Assembly (NCBI GenBank): GCA_009379845.1
Contig: WHSZ01000018.1
Coordinates: 1 to 64,000 of the forward strand
Length of the DNA: 64,000 nucleotides
From: Pseudonocardiaceae bacterium
GTDB lineage: Bacteria > Actinomycetota > Actinomycetes > Mycobacteriales > Pseudonocardiaceae
Reading direction: 5' to 3'
In this document: in pieces, positions 33,334 to 41,503 of the stretch
How positions within the stretch are numbered: position 1 is the first letter of the stretch
Layout: each line of letters opens with the position of its first letter
The notes under the pieces: model-generated
What the model saw: only the letters and a program-made list of their open reading frames with translations
What the model was told of the DNA's origin: nothing
Databases searched by the model: none
Made by a program: the position numbers and the translations under genes

Positions 33334-34459
33334 CCCGAACCAGGCCACCGACTCGGATCGCTCGGAGGTGACGGCTGGCATAGCCGCGGTGCTGCACCCC
33401 GCGGCGCGTGGAGCGGCCAGGGAGGTCCCCGATGCGCCGCCGCGGGGCCGTACGGCGTGGTCATTGCTGGGGCTGTCCGGAATCGGGTTCGGCTTGCTGG
33501 CCGTCTCGATCGTGGTATCGGTGCGGATCGGCACCAGCGGGGTGAGCTACGGCGATCTCGGTCGGTCCCTGGGTAGCCGGCTCGGCGTGGCCGAACCGCT
33601 GCCGCGGTTGCTCGACTCGCTCATCTGGGATCTGCGGGTACCGAGGGTACTGATGGCCGCCGTGGTGGGCGCGCTGCTCGCGGTTTGCGGTGCCGTGCTG
33701 CAGGCGGTGACTCGCAACGCGCTGGCCGATCCCTACTTGCTCGGTGTATCCCATGGCGCATCGACCGGCGCGGTCCTGGTTGTGGTGCTGGCGATCGGTG
33801 CCGGGTCGCTGGGGGTGACCGGTGGGGCGTTCGTCGGGGCGCTGGTGTCGTTCGGGCTGTTGATGTTGCTGCTGCGCCGTAGTGGTCTCGACTCGGTGCG
33901 GGTGGTGCTCACCGGAGTCGTCGTGGGCCAGTTGTTCGCGGCCGTCACCTCGTTGGTCCTGATGGCTTCCGGCGATGCCGACGCTACCCGCGCGATCACC
34001 TACTGGCTGCTCGGTTCGATGGCCTCGGCGCGGTGGGGCGTGGTGATCGTCTGCGCGATCGTAGCCGCGCTCGGGCTAGCCGTGGTCTGGTGGTACTCGG
34101 CGGCGCTCGACGCGTTCTCGTTCGGCGCGGACACCGCGGCGTCGCTCGGCATCAACGTTCGGCGAACCCGGATCATGCTGCTGGTGGTCACCGCGTTGCT
34201 GACGTCGGTGGCGGTCGCGTCGGTCGGCGCGATCGGGTTCGTGGGGCTGATCGTGCCGCACGGTGTCCGATTCCTCGTCGGACCATTGCATCGCGCGCTG
34301 CTGCCGTTCGCCGCGTTGGCCGGCGCGGTGTTTCTGGTGTGGACGGATGCGCTGGCCCGGGTGTCGTTCGCGCCGCAGGAGGTTCCGGTCGGCGTGTTCA
34401 CCGCGCTGATCGGTGTCCCGCTGTTCTTGTTCGTGTTGCGCCGCCGAGGTGAGCTGTGA
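33323..34459 (+). CDS. FecCD-family ABC permease
   Basis: A 378-residue permease with about 10 helices and the family motif LRVPRVLMAAVVGALLAVCGAVLQAVTRNALADPYLLGVSHGAS. The late coupling segment GAIGFVGLIVPHGVRFLVGP is intact. It overlaps the receptor stop by 11 bases and the ATPase start by 4 (GTGA), so the three are translated together. Only one permease gene is present, implying a homodimeric channel as in BtuCD. Confidence 0.92.
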   Translation: MSASPNQATDSDRSEVTAGIAAVLHPAARGAAREVPDAPPRGRTAWSLLGLSGIGFGLLAVSIVVSVRIGTSGVSYGDLGRSLGSRLGVAEPLPRLLDSLIWDLRVPRVLMAAVVGALLAVCGAVLQAVTRNALADPYLLGVSHGASTGAVLVVVLAIGAGSLGVTGGAFVGALVSFGLLMLLLRRSGLDSVRVVLTGVVVGQLFAAVTSLVLMASGDADATRAITYWLLGSMASARWGVVIVCAIVAALGLAVVWWYSAALDAFSFGADTAASLGINVRRTRIMLLVVTALLTSVAVASVGAIGFVGLIVPHGVRFLVGPLHRALLPFAALAGAVFLVWTDALARVSFAPQEVPVGVFTALIGVPLFLFVLRRRGEL

Positions 34460-35220
34460 GGATCACGGTCGAGGATCTGTCCTGGGCGGTATCCGGGACC
34501 GGCATCCTGTGTGACATCGACGCGAACGTCACGTCGGGGGAGACCGTCGGGCTCATCGGACCGAACGGGTCCGGCAAATCGTCGTTGCTGCGCTGTATCG
34601 CCGGCCTGCGTGCCCCGACGAGCGGGGCGATCCGCTACGAGACCAGCGATATCCACGGCTGGAGCGCCCGCCAGATCGCCCAATACGTCGCATTCGTCGA
34701 ACAGGCCCTCGACTCGGATAGCGACCTCCGCGTCGCCGACGTCGTCGCCCTTGGCCGCACCCCGTTCCGGGACCGGTGGCGCGGCCTCAGCCACACCGAC
34801 CGCGCGATCATCGACGCCGCACTCGCCCAGGTGGGACTCGCCGACCTACGTTCCAGAGGCTGGAAGACCCTTTCCGGCGGCGAGCGGCAGCGCGCGCACA
34901 TCGCCCGCGCACTCGCCCAGCAACCGTGGGGCATCGTGCTCGACGAACCGACCAATCACCTGGACGTGCGCCACCAGCTCGAGCTGATGCGCCTACTCAC
35001 CGACACGGACCAGACCGTGCTGATCGCGTTGCACGACCTGTCCCTGGCCGCACGGTTCTGCGACCGGCTCCTTCTACTGCATCGCGGCACCCTGGTCGCC
35101 ACCGGACCGCCGGAGGACGTGCTCACCCCCGACCGGCTGCGCGACGTGTTCGAGGTCGATGCCGAAATCGGCCAGGACAGCTTGGGACACCTCACCGTCG
35201 CCTACCGCGGAACCGCGTAG
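34456..35220 (+). CDS. FecE/BtuD-type ABC ATPase
   Basis: A 254-residue ATPase: Walker A GPNGSGKSS, Q-loop YVAFVEQAL, signature LSGGERQRAHIARALAQQ, Walker B IVLDEPTNHLD and switch His in LHDLSLA. It powers the upstream permease. GTG start overlaps the permease stop. It ends the operon; the convergent DHFR-fold gene starts its stop 71 bases further. Confidence 0.93.
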   Translation: MRITVEDLSWAVSGTGILCDIDANVTSGETVGLIGPNGSGKSSLLRCIAGLRAPTSGAIRYETSDIHGWSARQIAQYVAFVEQALDSDSDLRVADVVALGRTPFRDRWRGLSHTDRAIIDAALAQVGLADLRSRGWKTLSGGERQRAHIARALAQQPWGIVLDEPTNHLDVRHQLELMRLLTDTDQTVLIALHDLSLAARFCDRLLLLHRGTLVATGPPEDVLTPDRLRDVFEVDAEIGQDSLGHLTVAYRGTA

Positions 35221-35291
35221 CTCGGGAGTGTCCGGCGAGATAGCCTCGGGTTACAGCGACACCAGGCTGTTCGCTCAGTTATCCGACTCGG

Positions 35292-35861
35292 TTACCCGGC
35301 GTTGCGCTGTTGTGGTCGGTACCGGACGTTGACCTCCAAGGTGGGGTCGGCCTCGCCGACCCGGTGGAGGTGGATCGGCTCGCTGTCGGGGTTGTGGTAG
35401 AGCCGGATGCCCTCGCCGAGCAGGACCGGTTCGACGTGTAGGTCGATCTCGTCGATCAGTCCCAGTTCGAGTAGCTGACGGCCGATGGTCGGGGATAGCA
35501 CCTCGAGGTTCTTGCCGCCGGCAGCCTCCAGCCCGATCCGTACCGCCTCCGCGGGCTCACAGTTGAGGAAGGTGACGCCGTCGGCGGGCGTGGCGTCCTC
35601 GGGATGGTGAGTGAGTACGAAGATCGGTCCGTCCCAGTCGCCGCCGTACGGGCGGCCTCCACTCGCGGCGGCGATGTCCCAGCCGTCTCGACCTCCCAGC
35701 ACGGCGCCCGTGGTCGTGACGTACTCGTCGATCAGGCCGGGACGGTTCGTCCCGGCCATCCAGTCCATCCCGTGGTTCGGCCCGGCCACAAAACCGTCCA
35801 ATGACATCGTGAAGTGCCAGAGCACCTTCCCCTCCGCGGTCTGGGGCTTGGTGTCGTTCAT
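35292..35861 (-). CDS. RibD C-terminal/dihydrofolate reductase-fold protein
   Basis: A 189-residue DHFR-fold protein: VLWHFTMSLDGFVAGPNHGMDWMAG at the start, TTGAVLGGRDGWDIAAASGG in the middle, GRQLLELGLIDEIDLHVEPVLLG near the end. It is the third member of this family in the window. ATG 35861 has GAGGCGAC upstream; ATG 35873 is an alternative. It follows the BBE-type oxidase gene by a few bases on the same strand, so the two are co-transcribed. Confidence 0.84.
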   Translation of the reverse strand: MNDTKPQTAEGKVLWHFTMSLDGFVAGPNHGMDWMAGTNRPGLIDEYVTTTGAVLGGRDGWDIAAASGGRPYGGDWDGPIFVLTHHPEDATPADGVTFLNCEPAEAVRIGLEAAGGKNLEVLSPTIGRQLLELGLIDEIDLHVEPVLLGEGIRLYHNPDSEPIHLHRVGEADPTLEVNVRYRPQQRNAG

Positions 35862-35875
35862 TTGTCGCCTCATCC

Positions 35876-37224
35876 TTATCGTGTGCTGGGTTGGATGTTC
35901 TGGTTGTGGTGGAACACGTTGTGCGGGTCGTAGGTGTCCTTGAGGGCGACCAGCCGGGTGAGCTTGTCCGGTGAGTAGGCCCGGTGGACACCCTCGGCGC
36001 CCTCGTCGGACAGGGCGTTGACGTAGACGCCGTGCGCGAACGGGGCCATGGCGGCGGCGCTACGCCGGGCGGCGGCGATCCGGATCTCGTCGTCGGCCGG
36101 GTCGGTCCGGTTGGTGCCGGTGCCGAACTCGAACAGCGTGGCACGGTGGGAGAAAGCCGCGTCCTCGTCAGGCACATCGGCGATCGCCCCGCCGTAGGCC
36201 TGCAGGCCCACGCTGGGCCGGAACTCATCGTCTGAGGCACCTCGGTGCACGAAGGCCTCGATCGCGGCGTCCGGGAACTGCTGGAGGTAGTGGCCCTTGG
36301 AGTACCGGCGAAGCGAATGCCGTTCCACGGTGTCCTCCCGGCACTGAAGGTCCACATAGGACATCTCGGCGACGTGCGTGGCCGCGGGCCGGCCGAGCGC
36401 CTGGAAGCCGTGCAGCAGCCGGCTGGCGCGCTGGGGGTCGCCGACCCAGACGAAGCCAAGGGTAGCCTGGTTGTCCCGGCCGATGCCGGCGGTGAAGGTG
36501 GCCTCGCGCGGCGCCTCGGCGTTCAGGTCGCGCCACGCTTTGAGGGCGGGAATGGCCTTGTCCAACGGAAAGGTGTACTCGGCGACCAGCGTCCGGGTGC
36601 CGACCGGGTGCAGACGGAACTCGAACTCGGTGACGATGCCGAAGTTTCCGCCACCGCCGCGCAGGCCCCAGAACAAGTCGGGGCGTTCGGTCCGGCTGGC
36701 CCTTACGACCTCCCCGTCGGCGGTGACCATCGTGTAGGACACCACGTTGTCACAGGCCAGGCCGTACTGGCGGGCAAGCCATCCCATGCCGCCACCGAGT
36801 GTGAGCCCGCCGACGCCGGTGTGCGAGACGTTGCCCGCCGTGGTGGCCAGACCGTAGCGCTGGGCGGCCCGGTCGAGGACGCCGAGCAGGGCACCGCCCT
36901 GGATCCAGGCACGCCGCCTGGCCGGGTCGACACGAACGCCGGTGAGCGGGGTCAGATCGATCATGAGGCCGTCCTCCGGGACGGCGAGGCCGATCGAGCT
37001 GTGCCCGCCACACCGCACGCCGATCTCAAGGTCGAGCTCGCGTGCGGTGCGCACCGCGGCCACCACGTCCTCGACGCTCGCCGCACGGATGATCATGCGT
37101 GGCCGCCGATCGATCATGCCGTTCCACACCGTCGGGACTCGTCGTAGCCGGCGTCGCCGGGGCGGCGCAACTGGCCGTCCAGCCTGTTTTCGATGCTGGG
37201 TGTGATCGCTATTGTCATGACCAT
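35876..37224 (-). pseudogene. BBE-type FAD-linked oxidase, frameshift near N-terminus
   Basis: The main frame holds an FAD-binding type-4 domain (RCGGHSSIGLAVPEDGLMIDL with the His that binds flavin, GVGGLTLGGGMGWLARQYGL) and the C-terminal berberine-bridge element YDPHNVFHHNQNI. The N-terminal 28 or so residues (MTIAITPSIENRLDGQLRRP to GYDESRR) are in another frame starting at 37218-37224. One extra base in the CC run at 37139-37140 joins them to VWNGMIDRRPRM. The 6-S-cysteinyl Cys seems replaced (VSHTG), so a single covalent link is likely. Substrates are oxidised sugars, alkaloids or polyketides. Probably functional if the indel is an error. Confidence 0.85.
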
Positions 37225-37266
37225 GAGCCTGGCAGCGAATCGGCACCCTCGATAAGGTCCGATTCG

Positions 37267-38745
37267 ATGGCGAAGCCCAGGACCAATTCGCGGAGCTCGC
37301 GGAGCCACGAGCGGAGCTTGCGGAGCGAGTCATCAAGCGGAGCATCGAACACTTCGCGGGTGGCGGACCTGCTGATCGATCTTCGGCGCAGCGGCGGCGA
37401 GGCACTGCACCGGCAGATCGAGGCGTCAATCAGGGACGGGATCCGGACCGGGCGGCTGCGCGTAGGGACGCCGTTGCCGCCGAGTCGTGCGCTCGCCGCC
37501 GATCTCGGGGTGTCCCGCGGCGTGGTCGTCGAGGCGTACCAGCAGCTCGTCGCCGAGGGCTACCTGACCAGCCGAGCCGGTGGGTACACCGAGGTGGCGA
37601 TCGACCAGGAGCCGGTCGCCACCTCGGCGTCCGTGGCCGAGCCGGTGCGGGCGCCGCTGATTGACTTCAGCTATGGCCGATCGGATGTGACGCACTTCCC
37701 CAGAACCGTGTGGCTGCGTTCGATCCGCAAGATACTGACCGAGGCTCCCAACGAGCTTTTCCTCTACCCGAGCAGGCGCGGCACACCGGAACTGCGTCAG
37801 GCGCTCGCCGATTACCTGAACCGGGTACGCGGCGCCTCGGTCGACCCGGACCAGGTGGTGATCGTCAACGGATACGCGCAGGGGATCGCGTTGATCATCT
37901 CGGTGCTGGCCGCGGCCGGGGCGCGGCGGCTGGCCGTCGAGGATCCGTCGTCCGACGACGACGCCCGACCGATGGCGTTAGCCGCCGGGCTTGAGGTGGT
38001 CGGGGTGCCAGTGGGCGAAGAAGGCATTCTGGTCGACGCGCTCGACCGCACCGACGCCGACGCCATCGTGCTGACCCCGTCGCACCAGTGGCCGACCGGC
38101 GGGGTGCTCTCCGCCGAGTCCCGGGCGGCCGTGCTGCGCTGGGCATCGCGGCGGGGCGCCGTGGTCATCGAGGACGACTACGACGCCGAGTACCGCTACG
38201 ACAGGGCGCCGATCGGGGCAATCCAAGGCCTTGCGCCGGATCAGGTGATCTACGCCGGTTCCGCCAGCAAAACTCTCGCGCCCGGCCTACGCATGGGCTG
38301 GCTGGTCGTGCCGCGCACCCTCGTCGACGCGGTAGCCGAAGCGAAGATCACCGCCGATCGCGGCTCGCCGACATTGGACCAACTGGTGTTCGCCGACTTC
38401 TTGGCCCGCGGCGAATTCGACCGCCACCTGCGCCGCATGCGCCCGGTCTACCGCCGCCGCCGCGACGTGCTTGTGGCCGCGTTGCGCGAAAAGGCCCCGG
38501 CCCTTCGCCCAGCCGGGATCGCCGCCGGCCTGCACTTGGTCACCTGGCTACCGTCCGATGTAGACGAATCCGCGGTCGTCACCGCCGCGGCCGCCCGCGG
38601 CGTGGCCGTGCACGGTGTCAACCCGTACCGGCTGTCCGGCTCCTGCCTCGGCGGCCTGATCTTCGGCTATTCCTCGCTGTCCGAGCGATCCATCGTGGAC
38701 GGAGTCGCCCTGATCGCCGACGCTCTCGCCAACGTGCGCACCTAA
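37267..38745 (+). CDS. MocR-type GntR regulator with aminotransferase domain
   Basis: A 492-residue MocR/PdxR-like protein. A GntR winged helix (LPPSRALAADLGVSRGVVVEAYQQLVAEGYLTSR, about residues 75-110) is fused to a class-I aminotransferase fold with the PLP lysine in AGSASKTLAPGLRMGW and DDYDAEYRYD. Such regulators sense PLP with an amine or amino acid. Start ATG 37267. Residues 10-35 are a Ser/Arg-rich low-complexity leader encoded by five GCGGAGC copies. It is divergent from the BBE oxidase gene and may control it. Confidence 0.9.
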   Translation: MAKPRTNSRSSRSHERSLRSESSSGASNTSRVADLLIDLRRSGGEALHRQIEASIRDGIRTGRLRVGTPLPPSRALAADLGVSRGVVVEAYQQLVAEGYLTSRAGGYTEVAIDQEPVATSASVAEPVRAPLIDFSYGRSDVTHFPRTVWLRSIRKILTEAPNELFLYPSRRGTPELRQALADYLNRVRGASVDPDQVVIVNGYAQGIALIISVLAAAGARRLAVEDPSSDDDARPMALAAGLEVVGVPVGEEGILVDALDRTDADAIVLTPSHQWPTGGVLSAESRAAVLRWASRRGAVVIEDDYDAEYRYDRAPIGAIQGLAPDQVIYAGSASKTLAPGLRMGWLVVPRTLVDAVAEAKITADRGSPTLDQLVFADFLARGEFDRHLRRMRPVYRRRRDVLVAALREKAPALRPAGIAAGLHLVTWLPSDVDESAVVTAAAARGVAVHGVNPYRLSGSCLGGLIFGYSSLSERSIVDGVALIADALANVRT

Positions 38746-38805
38746 TGCCGCCCATGGACTCCAAGAGATCGCCGCGACATGGCCAACTACCAAGTACCCC
38801 GGGTC

Positions 38806-39456
38806 TCAATACCGTCTGGACCGACTACGCCTGACCGGCGCCGAGGCCGGCAGCTCGCAGCCGGTCTCGGTCTCCAGATACCGCAACACCAGCTGCTGAG
38901 CGCGTGGCACGGACAGGCTTGAGTTCCGGCCCACGATGTGCAACCCGTACGCATCCTCGAGAGCGACGGCATTGGCGGCGACGTCGCCGATCGAGCCGCG
39001 TAGCGCGAACGCGCCGGTATCGCGACCGTGCGCGAGGGCGGCCGAGTACAGCGACACCTCGCGGTCCCACAACGCCGTCATCAGAACCGCGTGGGTACGA
39101 CTGCGGGAGGCGTGCAGATGCGTCTCGTACAGGACCCGAGACACCGGATCGTGTTCGTCGGCTGGCATACCCGCTTCGACGAGCCGGACCAGGCGGCGGC
39201 GCGGGTCGGCCTCGGACTCGGCTGCCCGCGCCCGCGCCCAGTAGAAGCGGTCCACCGCGTCCTGGTGTACTTCGAGGACCAGGACGTCGAGGTCCGGGTA
39301 GTAGTAGCTAACCGAACCCGCCGACAGTCCGGCTTCCTCGGCAATGTCACGCACCCGGAGTCCGGTCATTCCGCGCCTGACGATGGCCCGCCCCGCCGCC
39401 GTCACCAGCTCGTCACGCCGCCGCGCCTGGTCCTTGGGTCGTGCCATGTTCGCCAT
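38806..39456 (-). CDS. TetR-family transcriptional regulator
   Basis: A 216-residue regulator: RRRDELVTAAGRAIVRRGMTGLRVRDIAEEAGLSAGSVSYYYPDLDVLVLEV is a normal TetR DNA-binding domain, followed by a BetI-like helical domain with VLYETHLHASRSR. It is divergent from the amidohydrolase gene at 39610 across a gap with a perfect inverted repeat, so it likely represses that gene. An ATG at 39447 is an alternative start. Confidence 0.88.
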   Translation of the reverse strand: MANMARPKDQARRRDELVTAAGRAIVRRGMTGLRVRDIAEEAGLSAGSVSYYYPDLDVLVLEVHQDAVDRFYWARARAAESEADPRRRLVRLVEAGMPADEHDPVSRVLYETHLHASRSRTHAVLMTALWDREVSLYSAALAHGRDTGAFALRGSIGDVAANAVALEDAYGLHIVGRNSSLSVPRAQQLVLRYLETETGCELPASAPVRRSRSRRY

Positions 39457-39540
39457 TATTGATGATCTGCATCAAGAAATCGAACGAGCCACTATGTCGA
39501 TAAGCTGTTTCAAGGTCTTGCACATGCGGCCAATACCGCG

Positions 39541-39568
39541 CATTCTTTGCGGTGTATCGCAAAGAATG
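39541..39568. promoter_or_regulatory. Perfect inverted repeat CATTCTTTGCG / CGCAAAGAATG
   Basis: 11-base arms with a 6-base spacer (GTGTAT) in the 153-base gap between the divergent TetR and amidohydrolase genes, ending 41 bases before the amidohydrolase GTG. A repressor operator is the simplest reading; TetR is the nearest candidate. Confidence 0.65.
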
Positions 39569-39609
39569 TGGAGGAGCGGGATACTGACCGCACGTGAGAA
39601 AGGATCGAT

Positions 39610-41265
39610 GTGAGCTCCCATCATCCCGACACGGTCATCGTCAACGCCGAGGTCTACTGCGGTGTCCGGGGCGCGACGTCGGTGGCGATCTCAGGCGGCC
39701 GCATCCAGGCGGTCGAGGCCCGGCCCCTGAACGAACTTGCCGGACCGGGCACGGAAGTGATCGACGCCGGTGGCGGCACCCTGCTCCCAGGCTTCACCGA
39801 CGCGCACGTGCACCCCCTGGCCGCCGGAGTACAGCTGCTTACGTGCGACCTGTCCCGCCTGCCCCATTCGGTCGATGCCTACCGGTCGGCCATCCTCGAA
39901 TATGCCAACGCGCATCCCGACCTGGATTGGATCAGCGGCAACGGCTGGTACGGCGACACCTTTCCGGGTGGTCTGCCCCACCGGCTGTTCCTCGACGAGA
40001 TCCTGCCGGACCGGCCGGCGGTCTTCATCAGCCACGACGCGCACGGGGTCTGGGCCAACAGCAGGGCCCTTGAGCTGGCCAAGATCGACGACCGGACACC
40101 CGACCCGGTGAACGGCAGGATCAACCGCGACGCGGACGGACACCCGACCGGAGTCCTGGTCGAACGGGCCGGTGACCTCGTCACCTCACTCCTGCCTCCG
40201 GTGACCGTCGAGTTCGCGGAAGAGGCACTCCTCGCCGTACAACGACATCTGCATTCGGTGGGCGTCACCGGCTGGCAGGATGCTTGCGTCGGACCGCTAT
40301 GGGGCTTGCCCGACCCGCTGCCTGCCTACCTGAAACTCGCCGCCGACGGCAGGCTGACCGGCCGGGTCGTCGGAGCCCTGTGGTGGTTCGCCGACAAAGG
40401 CCTCGATCAGCTCGACTCCCTCGAGCAGCGCCGCTCCGACAGCTCCGTGGGGCTATTCCGCGCGACCACGGTGAAGATCATGCAAGACGGTGTGTGCGAA
40501 AACTGCACGGGTGCCATGCTTGAGCCCTACGCCGGGAATTTCCACCATGGAACCGGCACCGGCATGTCCTTCATCGAGCCGGACGAGCTCAGCCGGATCT
40601 GCCAGGAGCTCGGCCGCCGTCGGTTCCAGATCCACATGCACGCGGTGGGCGATCGGGCGGTCCGGGAGTGCCTCGACGCCCTGGAGGCGGCTCGCCGCGC
40701 GGAGCCTCGGCACGACAACCGCCATCAGATCGCGCATCTCGACGTGGTGGCTCCCGCCGACGTGCCACGGTTCGCGGAACTCGGCGTCATCGGCAACATC
40801 CAGGCACTGTGGGCACGGCGGGACAAGGAGATCGTCGAGCGCAAACTGCCGTTGCTCGGCCGGGACCGGGAACCCCACCACTTCCCGTTCGGCGCGATCC
40901 ATCGCGCGGGCGGGCGGCTGGCGATGGGCAGCGACTGGCCGGTCACCGACCCCAACCCGTTGTTGGCCATCTACACCGCGGCGAACCGCCTCGGGCCACC
41001 CGAGGACCCGCACGCCGTTGGCGACGACGTCTTCACCGAACCCCTCGAAGCGGAACAGGCGATCGACCTGCGCACCGCCCTCGACGCCTACACGGCCGGT
41101 TCCGCCTACGCCAACCACGCCGAGCACGAGGTGGGAGCCATCGCACCGGGCATGCTCGCCGATCTTGTCCTGCTCGATCGCCCGATCCTGACCGGCGAGC
41201 GCGTCAGCGCGGCGAAGGCGGCCCTGACGCTGGTCGAGGGCCAGGTGGTGTACCGCGACGGCTGA
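39610..41265 (+). CDS. YtcJ-like metal-dependent amidohydrolase
   Basis: A 551-residue amidohydrolase-superfamily protein: N-terminal beta-sandwich strand PDTVIVNAEVYCG, metal motif TDAHVHPLA, central HMHAVGDRAVRECLDAL, and GSDWPVTDPNPLLAIY, then the final GMLADLVLLDRP strand. YtcJ-type enzymes deacylate or hydrolyse C-N bonds of amides; formamide- and imide-type substrates are known in the family. GTG 39610, RBS GAGAAAGGA. First gene of the catabolic region, with its own TetR-flanked promoter, 238 bases before the NCS1 permease. Confidence 0.9.
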   Translation: MSSHHPDTVIVNAEVYCGVRGATSVAISGGRIQAVEARPLNELAGPGTEVIDAGGGTLLPGFTDAHVHPLAAGVQLLTCDLSRLPHSVDAYRSAILEYANAHPDLDWISGNGWYGDTFPGGLPHRLFLDEILPDRPAVFISHDAHGVWANSRALELAKIDDRTPDPVNGRINRDADGHPTGVLVERAGDLVTSLLPPVTVEFAEEALLAVQRHLHSVGVTGWQDACVGPLWGLPDPLPAYLKLAADGRLTGRVVGALWWFADKGLDQLDSLEQRRSDSSVGLFRATTVKIMQDGVCENCTGAMLEPYAGNFHHGTGTGMSFIEPDELSRICQELGRRRFQIHMHAVGDRAVRECLDALEAARRAEPRHDNRHQIAHLDVVAPADVPRFAELGVIGNIQALWARRDKEIVERKLPLLGRDREPHHFPFGAIHRAGGRLAMGSDWPVTDPNPLLAIYTAANRLGPPEDPHAVGDDVFTEPLEAEQAIDLRTALDAYTAGSAYANHAEHEVGAIAPGMLADLVLLDRPILTGERVSAAKAALTLVEGQVVYRDG

Positions 41266-41422
41266 CCACTTGCCCTCCCGCACCGCGTGGGCGGATGCGG
41301 AAGATCTGGCGTCGAGAGTGGACGGCCCTACCAGAAAAGATCAAGTCGGCATCACGCGTCGGTTCGGCGTAGGACTGCGCCTCGGCGATAGGAGGGCTGT
41401 AGTGCATGTGAGTATCCGATGG

Positions 41423-41445
41423 CCTAGACCAGAAAATGATGTTTG
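41423..41445 (+). promoter_or_regulatory. Shared motif CCTAGnCCAnAAA-n6-TGTTnG (copy 1)
   Basis: A 23-base sequence in the 238-base gap ahead of the NCS1 permease gene. It matches the element at 45966-45988 ahead of the flavin-monooxygenase gene at 16 or so positions, with CCTAG, CCA, AAA and TGTT in register. It could be an activator site or a shared promoter part. Nothing else is visible in the gap apart from a GGAGG ribosome site. Confidence 0.4.
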
Positions 41446-41503
41446 TGACCACGTCCAGGTGAGCCGAGACTCAGTGCCAACGTGAGCCGGACGGAGGCAC
41501 CTG

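Noticed and set aside
31399..33534. 711-codon minus-strand frame spanning MFS, intergenic and receptor genes
   Set aside because: It crosses three supported genes in the wrong frame or strand and has no protein-like features.
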